This document shows, piece after piece, positions 1-5,551 of a stretch of DNA of 5,551 nt. The notes beneath the pieces are model-generated. The model saw only the letters and a program-made list of their open reading frames with translations. It made no database searches and was not told the DNA's origin. This stretch comes from Candidatus Desantisiibacteriota bacterium. GTDB taxonomy: Bacteria; JACRDZ01. The DNA lies in NCBI GenBank assembly GCA_016209155.1, contig JACQWU010000152.1, positions 1 to 5,551 on the forward strand, in the 5' to 3' direction. The position numbers and the translations under genes were made by a program. Numbering within the stretch: position 1 is the stretch's first letter; every line of letters starts with the position of its first letter.

Positions 1-897
1 CCGGTGGATCAATATATAGGCGGAATTGAACATGCGGTACTACACCTGCTTTATGCCAGATTTTTCACAAAAGTGCTTTATGACTTGTATCTTATACCAT
101 ATGATGAACCGTTTACCAGATTATTGACTCAGGGTATGGTAATAAAAGACGGGGCTAAAATGTCTAAATCTAAGGGTAATGTAGTTGATCCCGATACTAT
201 AATAGAAGCATATGGAGCAGATACGGCAAGAATATTTATACTTTTCGCCGCACCGCCTGAAAAAGATCTTGAATGGAGTGATGAAGGGATTAAAGGTTCT
301 TTCCGTTTTTTAAACCGGATTTATACACTGATTGGTAGCTGTGCACCTGAGATAAAAAATACTCAAATTGATAACTCAAAATTTACCGGATTAACGGAAG
401 AAGAAAAAAACCTTAGATGGAAAACGCATACTACCATTAAAAAAATTACTGCTGATATTGAAGACAGATATCACTTCAATACAGCTATTTCAGGTTTAAT
501 GGAACTTTTAAACGAGATCAGTGATTTTAAAACAGATATAACAAGGATTCAAAATATTATGGTTTATAAAGAAGCTTTAGAAAATATGCTTATTCTTCTT
601 TCCCCTTTTGCACCTCACATATCTGAAGAAATGTGGGAAATGTTCAGTCACAAACCAAGTATATTCGATGTGGCATGGCCAGAATACAATGAAGAAGCAA
701 CTTTGAAATCGGAAATTCTTGTAGTAATACAGATAAACGGAAAAGTAAGAAGTAAATTGCAGGTTGCGGAAAATATAGACGAAAAAACGCTTACAACCGA
801 AGCATTAAATGATGAAAAAATAAAGACACTACTAAACGGAACTGAACCGAAAAAAATTGTGATAGTACCGAAAAAACTGGTGAATATAGTAATCTGA
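1..897 (+). CDS. leuS: Leucyl-tRNA synthetase, C-terminal part (5' end outside window)
   Basis: Class I aminoacyl-tRNA synthetase that charges tRNA(Leu) with leucine using ATP; cytosolic. The reading frame is open from base 1 (Pro-Val-Asp-Gln-Tyr), so the GTG at 4 is an internal Val codon, not a start. Seen: the PVDQYIGGIEHA block of the catalytic domain, the class I KMSKS signature at codons 53-57 (bases 157-171) followed by GNVVDP, and the LEWSDEGIKGSFRFLNR segment leading into the anticodon-binding helical domain. FAPHISEEMWE lies in that domain, and the C-terminal domain has VQINGKVRSKLQV and ends in a KLVNIVI-type tail. About 298 residues are present; full LeuRS is usually around 820-870, so this is roughly the last third. 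No frameshift or missing motif is visible. The TGA stop is followed by a 38-nt gap to the next gene, suggesting co-transcription. Confidence 0.97.
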   Translation, partial: PVDQYIGGIEHAVLHLLYARFFTKVLYDLYLIPYDEPFTRLLTQGMVIKDGAKMSKSKGNVVDPDTIIEAYGADTARIFILFAAPPEKDLEWSDEGIKGSFRFLNRIYTLIGSCAPEIKNTQIDNSKFTGLTEEEKNLRWKTHTTIKKITADIEDRYHFNTAISGLMELLNEISDFKTDITRIQNIMVYKEALENMLILLSPFAPHISEEMWEMFSHKPSIFDVAWPEYNEEATLKSEILVVIQINGKVRSKLQVAENIDEKTLTTEALNDEKIKTLLNGTEPKKIVIVPKKLVNIVI

Positions 898-923
898 AAA
901 TTTACAAAATATTAAGGATTCAT

Positions 924-927
924 GGAG
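924..927 (+). promoter_or_regulatory. Ribosome binding site of the bamD-like gene
   Basis: GGAG lies 8 nt before the ATG at 936 and sets that start. A second purine run, AAGGA at 914-918, sits 3 nt before an out-of-frame ATG at 922 that opens only a five-codon reading frame. Confidence 0.65.
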
Positions 928-935
928 ATTATAAG

Positions 936-1964
936 ATGAGAAGTATTAAAATTTTTATTTGCGCTAATCTTTTGCTATTTTATTTTTTAGGTTGTGCAGG
1001 AGAAAAAGACAATGTTAAAATTAATTACAGGGAATTAGATGAAAAAGCTTTAAAAATAATGAAAATCGCAGAGGATCACTACAATAAAAAAAATTATTTC
1101 AGGGCAAGAAGAAATTACAAAAAGGTGGTTAATGAATATCCTAAAAGTAATTATGCGGATGATGCGCAGTTTAATATTGCTAAAATTTTTTATGAGAGAG
1201 AAAGCTATATGAGAGCAATAGAGGAATATGAAAAACTTATAGATGATTTTCCAGCAAGCGAAAAGATACCGGAAGCCGCGCAAAATCTTTATTCTATCGG
1301 CGAAATATACTGGGGTAAGGGCAAAAGATATGATGCTGTTGAAACTTTCAAAAAAGCTGTAGAAAGTTACCCGTTTGGAAAATTTGCTCCGGATATACAA
1401 TTCAGGATAGCAAATTATTACTTTGAAGAAAAAGAATATCAAGATGCAATTACCCATTTTGAAAAACTGCTGCGGCTTTATCCGGATCATCCGGCAAAAT
1501 CATTATCAGAGTATAAACTCGCATTATCTTATTTCGAAGCTTCCTTACACTGGGCGCTTGACCAAGATAATCTTAATAAAACCATCAGCCAATTTAATAA
1601 AATTATCATGCAAAATCCTGACGGTCCATATACATATGATGCAAAGAAGAAAATAGAAGTATGTAAGGATAGACTGGCAAAACGGCAATTTATGATTGCA
1701 GAAAATTATTTTAAAGATGATAAATATGAAGCAGCTGATATATATTACAAAACTGTACTGGTAAACTATCCGGAAACCATATGGGCATCTTACGCACAAT
1801 TTGGGATGGCTGAAATATTACGGAAAAATAATGAATGGGATAAAGCCATTAAAGCTTACAGAAAATTGATTGCCGACTATCCTGAAAGTGATTTGGAAGA
1901 AAAAGCTTTAAAGCGTATTGACGAAATGAATAGGATGATTGCTAAAGAGGGAAATGAAAAATAA
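936..1964 (+). CDS. bamD: BamD/YfiO-type TPR lipoprotein, outer-membrane protein assembly
   Basis: BamD is the essential lipoprotein partner of BamA in inserting beta-barrel proteins into the outer membrane; it works at the periplasmic face. Seen: a short basic N-terminus, a hydrophobic stretch at residues 6-18 and a lipobox-like FLG-Cys20. Phe at -3 is not the preferred Leu, and Ala at +2 does not signal inner-membrane retention. Tandem TPR helices fill the rest. Two blocks resemble E. coli BamD as I remember it: YPFG at 145-148 followed by a TPR ending RLYPDHPAKS, and KDRLAKRQFMIAENYF from residue 244 (E. coli KDRLAKYEYSVAEYY). At 342 residues it is about 100 longer than E. coli BamD, the excess being one or two extra TPRs before YPFG and a short tail. 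Start: the ATG at 936 has GGAG at 924-927; the earlier ATG at 922 is out of frame. A general TPR/YbgF-like lipoprotein is the alternative, but the KDRLAK block argues for BamD. Confidence 0.8.
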   Translation: MRSIKIFICANLLLFYFLGCAGEKDNVKINYRELDEKALKIMKIAEDHYNKKNYFRARRNYKKVVNEYPKSNYADDAQFNIAKIFYERESYMRAIEEYEKLIDDFPASEKIPEAAQNLYSIGEIYWGKGKRYDAVETFKKAVESYPFGKFAPDIQFRIANYYFEEKEYQDAITHFEKLLRLYPDHPAKSLSEYKLALSYFEASLHWALDQDNLNKTISQFNKIIMQNPDGPYTYDAKKKIEVCKDRLAKRQFMIAENYFKDDKYEAADIYYKTVLVNYPETIWASYAQFGMAEILRKNNEWDKAIKAYRKLIADYPESDLEEKALKRIDEMNRMIAKEGNEK

Positions 1965-1999
1965 TTTAAATCTTTTAGCATTCAAATGAATTTTAAATC

Positions 2000-2929
2000 A
2001 TGAAAATTTTTTACGATTTTGAAAAAATAAGTGATAATTTTAAGAATATTTTGGTGACAATCGGAAATTTTGACGGTATTCATTTAGGGCATCAAAAAAT
2101 TTTCAAAGAACTGCAAAATGATACGGCTCTATTAAACGGAACGGCACTGGTTATTAACTTTGTGCCTCATCCCCGTTCAGTGATAGATCCTCTTAGAACT
2201 CCGCCCTTATTAACTACACTGAAAAGCCGATTAAAATTGATGCAGGAGATGGGGATTGAAGCAGTCCTTCTTGCCCATTTTGACAGAAATTTTGCTGAAA
2301 TAAGTCCTGAAAAATTTATTAAAGAATATCTGGTTGACAAGCTCAAAATTAAAGAGATTGTTATAGGAGAAAATTATTTTTTTGGAAAAAACAAACAGGG
2401 GGACATTGATTTTCTTAAAAAAAACGGCAAAATTTATAATTTCAAAGTTCATTCTGTCCCTCCTTTTATAATAGACGAAAAAATTGTAAGCAGTTCCATT
2501 ATTCGGGATTTTATTCGCGCCGGAGATATGCTAAGTGCCAAAAAATTTTTAGGGAGAGAATATTCTATTTGCGGCAAAGTAGTAAACGGCAGTAAAAGAG
2601 GAAAAAAACTTGGATTCCCTACAGCTAATCTTCAAGCGATAACCGAATTAATACCTAAAAAAGGAGTTTATTACACAAAAGTGCAGATATCAGGCAGGGA
2701 ATTTGCCGCACTTACAAATATAGGTTTCCGCCCGACTTTTGATGAAAAAAATGAAATAATAGAAACCCATATTTTAAATTTTAACGAATCAATATATGAT
2801 AAAGAAATAACTATTTTATTTATTAAAAAGATTCGGGATGAAAAAAAATTTAATTCTGAATCTGAATTAAAAGCTCAAATAGCAAAAGATATAGAGCAAG
2901 CAAAAAGAGAGATGGTGAAAAGTTTCTAA
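2000..2929 (+). CDS. ribF: Bifunctional riboflavin kinase / FAD synthetase
   Basis: Converts riboflavin to FMN (C-terminal kinase) and FMN to FAD (N-terminal adenylyltransferase), both with ATP, in the cytosol. Seen, in order: GNFDGIHLGH at residues 22-31, the nucleotidyltransferase HxGH-type ATP site; SSSIIR at 164-169, the ISSTxIR-like motif of the same domain; then the flavokinase domain starting at GKVVNG (192-197). LGFPTANL at 204-211 carries the conserved PTAN residues that bind Mg-ATP. Next come ALTNIGFRPTF and ETHILNF, with Glu255 as the expected catalytic base. The 309-residue length is normal for bacterial RibF. Start: ATG 2000 leaves about 21 residues before GNFDG, as in other family members, and an in-frame TAA at 1994-1996 rules out any longer form. 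There is no recognisable Shine-Dalgarno in the 35 nt after the bamD-like stop, so expression may lean on upstream translation. Function call is very secure. Confidence 0.96.
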   Translation: MKIFYDFEKISDNFKNILVTIGNFDGIHLGHQKIFKELQNDTALLNGTALVINFVPHPRSVIDPLRTPPLLTTLKSRLKLMQEMGIEAVLLAHFDRNFAEISPEKFIKEYLVDKLKIKEIVIGENYFFGKNKQGDIDFLKKNGKIYNFKVHSVPPFIIDEKIVSSSIIRDFIRAGDMLSAKKFLGREYSICGKVVNGSKRGKKLGFPTANLQAITELIPKKGVYYTKVQISGREFAALTNIGFRPTFDEKNEIIETHILNFNESIYDKEITILFIKKIRDEKKFNSESELKAQIAKDIEQAKREMVKSF

Positions 2930-3127
2930 TCTATAACAACTTAAAATTTATAAAGTATTTTTAAGTGAAATAAATTAAAATGTAAAAATCAAAGCTTGTC
3001 CTCATGAAAGTGGAGATGCAAAATGACAAAATGAATTATCCCGGGGGAGAACCTCGATGAATATTTCGATTAAAATTTAAAATTAAACTGCATTCAATAG
3101 CAACTTATGTTAAAGAGGAAATTTAGC
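2930..3127 (+). promoter_or_regulatory. Structured spacer/leader before the second TPR lipoprotein gene
   Basis: This gap is longer than the others in the window and has two parts. Bases 2930-2990 are almost pure A/T, a plausible promoter zone, but no convincing -35/-10 pair stands out. Bases 2996-3056 can fold. TTGTC 2996-3000 pairs with GACAA 3025-3029, enclosing a hairpin CTCAT/GTgGAG (3001-3005 with 3010-3015, G3012 bulged) capped by a GAAA tetraloop, plus a single-stranded ATGCAAAAT on the 3' side. A second hairpin, CGGGG 3042-3046 with CCTCG 3052-3056 (one G-T pair), has loop GAGAA and forms an isolated GC-rich patch. TCCTC at 2999-3003 is exactly complementary to GAGGA of the ribosome binding site at 3115-3119. 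Regulatory function is inference; no T-run follows either hairpin, so neither is a classical terminator. Confidence 0.35.
3113..3119 (+). promoter_or_regulatory. Ribosome binding site that fixes the lipoprotein start at 3128
   Basis: AAGAGGA ends 8 nt before the ATG at 3128. It lies downstream of the in-frame ATG at 3107, which has no purine-rich sequence of its own, so the shorter start is preferred. Confidence 0.75.
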
Positions 3128-4000
3128 ATGAAAAAAAATATTATATTATTACTGCTGATTATTTTAATAATTAACATATACGGATGTGCCCCCGCAGGGA
3201 ATATAGTTCCGGCAAAAACCGGAGCAGGATATGTTAATCCTTTTAGCAGTCAAACTTCTTTAATTCTATATGATACGGCCAAAGTTAATAGAGCTGTTTT
3301 TTTATATGAAAAAGGATTGAAAGCGGAAAAAGAAGGATTACTGGATCAAGCAATAACTAATTTTTCAGGGGCTATTGAATCTGCCCCTGATTACTTTGAT
3401 GCGATTTACAGCCTGGCTAAAGTATATAATAAAAACGGAAGTCGTGAAAAAGCATTAGATTTATATAAAAAAGCAATACATCTTAAACCTGATATTGCAA
3501 AATTATATAATGAAACAGGAGATATTTACAGGGATATGAATAAACTTGATTCAGCAATAGAAAGCTATCAAAAAGCCATAGATATTGACCCTGCTCTTGC
3601 TGAAAGTTATGCTAACCTCGGACTTATGTACAGCACCAGAAAATATATAATAGAAAAAGCTGTTTATTATTATAATAAGGCTATTGATTTAAATAATGAT
3701 CCACACTCGAGCGCAATTTCGCATTTTCAACTGGGAATGATCAACTTTTTTAAAAACAATGAACAAATTGCTATAAATCAATTCAAACTGGCAATAAATA
3801 AATTACCTGATTATGCCCCTCCTTATTTTAAACTGGGAGAAATTTATTTTAGGAAAGAAGAGGAAGGTCTGGCAATCGAAATGTTTGAAAAATATATAAA
3901 ACTTGCTGATACAAAAAATGACCAGGTTATTGAAGCAAAAAAATATCTTAAAAAATTGGATAAAATGAAAATTACCAATCCGGAATTAAAGAATAAATGA
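3128..4000 (+). CDS. TPR-repeat lipoprotein of unknown specific role
   Basis: A 290-residue secreted lipoprotein made mostly of tetratricopeptide repeats, so probably a periplasmic scaffold anchored in the outer membrane. Seen: Lys-Lys at 2-3, a very hydrophobic helix at 5-17 rich in Ile/Leu, and the lipobox IYG-Cys20 with Ala at +2 (no retention signal). A linker of about 35 residues holding small residues and Pro follows, then about six TPRs: roughly 57-90, 91-124, 125-158, 159-195, 199-232 and 233-266. Canonical A-x-x-x-Y-x-x-A and closing Pro positions are visible, for example YKKAIHLKPD and YQKAIDIDPA. The tail is Lys-rich. The ATG at 3107 would add seven residues (two Lys and one Arg among them) but lacks a binding site. 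It is not BamD-like: the repeats are the regular 34-residue type and the KDRLAK block is absent. The TGA at the end is backed by a TAA immediately after. Its exact partner cannot be read from the sequence. Confidence 0.88.
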   Translation: MKKNIILLLLIILIINIYGCAPAGNIVPAKTGAGYVNPFSSQTSLILYDTAKVNRAVFLYEKGLKAEKEGLLDQAITNFSGAIESAPDYFDAIYSLAKVYNKNGSREKALDLYKKAIHLKPDIAKLYNETGDIYRDMNKLDSAIESYQKAIDIDPALAESYANLGLMYSTRKYIIEKAVYYYNKAIDLNNDPHSSAISHFQLGMINFFKNNEQIAINQFKLAINKLPDYAPPYFKLGEIYFRKEEEGLAIEMFEKYIKLADTKNDQVIEAKKYLKKLDKMKITNPELKNK

Positions 4001-4003
4001 TAA

Positions 4004-4106
4004 CTATTCAGGTGAATAGACTGAAGGCGGAAGGTTTTTAGGTACAAATCATGTATTTTCATGATGGCTAATATCCTTCAGTCTTCAGCCTAAATACCTG
4101 AAGGAG
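4004..4106 (+). promoter_or_regulatory. Candidate cis-regulatory RNA switch upstream of the corrinoid activator gene
   Basis: Seen directly: CTATTC 4004-4009 with GAATAG 4014-4019 (loop AGGT); AGACTGAAGG 4018-4027 with CCTTCAGTCT 4075-4084, ten perfect pairs; inside it ATCATG 4048-4053 with CATGAT 4060-4065. The same inner strand can instead form TCCTTCAG 4074-4081 with CTGAAGGA 4098-4105, eight pairs that bury the ribosome binding site. CTTCAG 4083-4088 with CTGAAG 4098-4103 is a third option, and TTCAGGT 4007-4013 with ACCTGAA 4096-4102 a fourth. TTTAGG 4037-4042 is complementary to CCTAAA 4089-4094, so a pseudoknot or kissing contact could lock the open state. Inferred: a translational on/off leader. 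No B12-box, SAM or SAH riboswitch core was recognised, and no T-run suggests termination. A protein-binding operator or mRNA processing site would be alternatives. Confidence 0.5.
4101..4106 (+). promoter_or_regulatory. Ribosome binding site of the ASKHA gene
   Basis: AAGGAG, 6 nt before ATG 4113, is the strongest Shine-Dalgarno in the window and sets the start. Bases 4101-4105 are also the 3' strand of the alternative helix with 4074-4081, so access to it could be controlled by RNA folding. Confidence 0.85.
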
Positions 4107-4112
4107 CATATT

Positions 4113-5551
4113 ATGGAAGAATGTACTATAACTTTTTTGCCGGGAAACAAAACCATCCGGCTTCCACGCGGAAGCACTATTCTTAAAGCGGCCAATCTTG
4201 CCGGAGTGCAAATTAATGCAATTTGCGGCGGAGAAGGAATATGCGGCAGGTGTAAAGTTATAATTGAAAGCGGAGAATGCACCTCTGCAGATACTCCTTT
4301 TCTGACAAAAGAAGAAGTTGAAATGGGTTATTGCCTGGCATGTCTCACTCTTGTGGAAGGAGACATGCTGATCAGGATTCCGGTTGAAACTAAAGTTGTA
4401 AAAGGAAAAATATTAACAGGGATATCCGAAAATAATGAAACAATAGAAGTAGGAGGATTTGAACTTACACCGCGTACAAAAAAATTATTTTTAGAACTTG
4501 AACCTCCGACATTAAATGACAATATCAGCGACTTTGATCGATTAAACCGTGAATTGAAAAAAAATAATTTTCCAAACTCAACATGCAATCTTCCTATTCT
4601 TAAAAAACTTGGTAATGTCATAAGAAAAAAGTCAGGGAAAATTACCGTAACAATTCTCGAGACTGACTGTGTTCAAGAAATTATTGATCTTGAGCCGGGA
4701 CACAGTACTAAACGTCATTTTGGTCTTGCAATAGACATTGGCACTACTTCAATTGTTGTATATCTGGTTGATTTATTGAACGGCAAAATTGTTGATGTTG
4801 CTTCAGATTATAATCCTCAGATTCAATGCGGCGCAGATATAATCTCAAGAATTATTTTCTCAATGCAAAAAGACGGGTTAGATACCCTGCATAATCTTGT
4901 GATTAAAACAATTAATGATCTTATAATTAAACTTCTTAAAACCCGTAATATCAGCCAAAAACTTGTGGACAGTATGGTTGTAGCCGGGAATACTACCATG
5001 ACTCATCTTTTCCTGGGACTTGACCCCAGACACATAAGGGAAGAACCATATATCCCGATGGTAACTCATGTTCCTCTTTTAAAAGCAAAAGACATAGGAA
5101 TTTCGATTAATAAAAATGCGTACGTTTATTGCATCCCATCGGTATCAAGCTATATCGGCGGAGATATTACATCCGGAGTTCTTGCTTCACAGCTATATAA
5201 GAAAAAAGAATTAACAATGTTCATAGATATAGGTACAAACGGTGAAATAATACTTGGAAATTCCGAATGGATGGTAGGAGCTTCATGCTCTGCAGGACCT
5301 GCGTTTGAAGGCGGTGGAATAAAATTTGGGATGCGGGCAGTTGACGGGGCAATAGAAGGAATCGTTATTAACCCGGATACTCATGATCCCATTTATTCAA
5401 CTATAGGCGGACTAAAACCAAAAGGAATTTGCGGCTCGGGAATAATAGATGCTGTGGCTGAATTATTCATAAAAGGAGTTATAAACCAGAAAGGCAAAAT
5501 ACAAAAAGATATAAAAACCAATCGTATTCGAGAAAATGACGGGCATATGGA
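4113..5551 (+). CDS. RACo-like corrinoid activation protein, [2Fe-2S] plus ASKHA domain (3' end outside window)
   Basis: Proteins of this type (DUF4445/RACo C-terminal family) use ATP to drive reduction of an inactive Co(II) corrinoid cofactor back to Co(I) in methyl-transfer proteins. Seen: an N-terminal ferredoxin-like domain at residues 1 to about 85 with Cys38-x5-Cys44-x2-Cys47 (CGGEGICGRC) and Cys77 in YCLACL, the expected [2Fe-2S] ligands. A linker runs to about residue 200. The ASKHA actin/Hsp70-type ATPase fold follows: IDIGTTS at 207-213 (phosphate-1), VAGNTTMTHLFLG from 290, FIDIGTNGEI at 370-379 (phosphate-2-like), CSAGPAFEGGGI at 392-403 and GICGSGIID at 438-446. The 479 codons present are intact; the family usually runs to about 600-650 residues. 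No corrinoid protein or methyltransferase is in view, so the client (Wood-Ljungdahl corrinoid iron-sulfur protein, a methylamine/methanol-type system or MetH) stays open. The structured leader just upstream suggests its own translational control. Confidence 0.9.
   Translation, partial: MEECTITFLPGNKTIRLPRGSTILKAANLAGVQINAICGGEGICGRCKVIIESGECTSADTPFLTKEEVEMGYCLACLTLVEGDMLIRIPVETKVVKGKILTGISENNETIEVGGFELTPRTKKLFLELEPPTLNDNISDFDRLNRELKKNNFPNSTCNLPILKKLGNVIRKKSGKITVTILETDCVQEIIDLEPGHSTKRHFGLAIDIGTTSIVVYLVDLLNGKIVDVASDYNPQIQCGADIISRIIFSMQKDGLDTLHNLVIKTINDLIIKLLKTRNISQKLVDSMVVAGNTTMTHLFLGLDPRHIREEPYIPMVTHVPLLKAKDIGISINKNAYVYCIPSVSSYIGGDITSGVLASQLYKKKELTMFIDIGTNGEIILGNSEWMVGASCSAGPAFEGGGIKFGMRAVDGAIEGIVINPDTHDPIYSTIGGLKPKGICGSGIIDAVAELFIKGVINQKGKIQKDIKTNRIRENDGHM

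Noticed and set aside
4-6. GTG as a start codon for a short leuS-like protein.
   Set aside because: The frame is open to the window edge and the codon is the conserved Val of the PVDQY block inside LeuRS.
1050-1490. Open frame of 146 codons on the minus strand, antisense to the bamD-like gene, and similar minus-strand frames elsewhere.
   Set aside because: It lies inside a well-supported gene, and its Ile/Phe/Tyr-rich product is what antisense reading of AT-rich Lys/Asn/Glu codons gives; no ribosome binding site or family resemblance.
3107-3127. Upstream in-frame ATG giving a seven-residue longer TPR lipoprotein.
   Set aside because: The only ribosome binding site (AAGAGGA, 3113-3119) lies after this ATG and is correctly spaced for ATG 3128; the shorter form also gives a standard lipoprotein signal peptide with Cys20.
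4069-4074. TAATAT as a possible -10 promoter box for the ASKHA gene.
   Set aside because: No acceptable -35 element lies 16-18 nt upstream, and such hexamers are common in sequence this rich in A and T.
4018-4084. Intrinsic terminator of the TPR lipoprotein gene.
   Set aside because: The 10-bp inverted repeat has a 47-nt loop, is not G+C-rich and is not followed by a run of T.
4008-4106. Loose resemblance of GGCGGAAG and CTGAAGGAG to the glutamine (glnA / downstream-peptide) riboswitch core.
   Set aside because: Only short stretches match, the flanking helix of that class is not formed in the right order, and the downstream gene does not concern nitrogen assimilation.
4004-4112. Cobalamin riboswitch, which would suit a corrinoid-related gene.
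   Set aside because: The spacer is too short for the class and I see no B12-box (GCCACTG-like) or conserved core.
4085-4282. Minus-strand open frame overlapping the start of the ASKHA gene.
   Set aside because: It is antisense to the highly conserved [2Fe-2S] domain and shows no protein features of its own.

Overview
The window is an AT-rich piece (by eye roughly one third G+C) of a Gram-negative bacterial chromosome, with all recognisable genes on the + strand. Two Cys20 lipoproteins, one of them a BamD homologue, imply an outer membrane. A gene next to them encodes a RACo-like corrinoid-protein activator. That combination fits an anaerobic, AT-rich member of the Desulfobacterota (deltaproteobacteria). 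The taxonomic guess is inference from gene content and style, not from a search.

Layout: (1) 1-897 is the C-terminal third of leucyl-tRNA synthetase (leuS), cut by the window edge. (2) 936-1964 is an enlarged BamD/YfiO-type TPR lipoprotein. (3) 2000-2929 is ribF, the bifunctional riboflavin kinase/FAD synthetase. These three are spaced 38 and 35 nt apart and look like one transcription unit. (4) 2930-3127 is a 198-nt leader or spacer with an unusual hairpin pair and a GC-rich patch. (5) 3128-4000 is a second, different TPR lipoprotein. (6) 4001-4112 is a 112-nt spacer that is very rich in mutually exclusive inverted repeats ending on the Shine-Dalgarno. (7) 4113 to the end is the first 479 codons of an ASKHA/DUF4445 protein with an N-terminal [2Fe-2S] domain, cut by the right edge.

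Functionally, leuS, bamD and ribF are housekeeping genes for translation, outer-membrane protein assembly and flavin cofactors. The last gene should spend ATP to push electrons from its iron-sulfur cluster onto an inactivated Co(II) corrinoid protein. Its corrinoid partner is not in the window.

The most interesting item is non-coding. The spacer at 4004-4106 holds CTGAAGG twice with its complement CCTTCAG between them, and the second copy is fused to the ribosome binding site of the activator gene. This is the geometry of a translational on/off RNA switch, and I could not match it to a riboswitch class I know. The leader of the second TPR lipoprotein also has paired elements, with a weaker case. 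No tRNA, rRNA, mobile element, CRISPR array or clear intrinsic terminator was seen.
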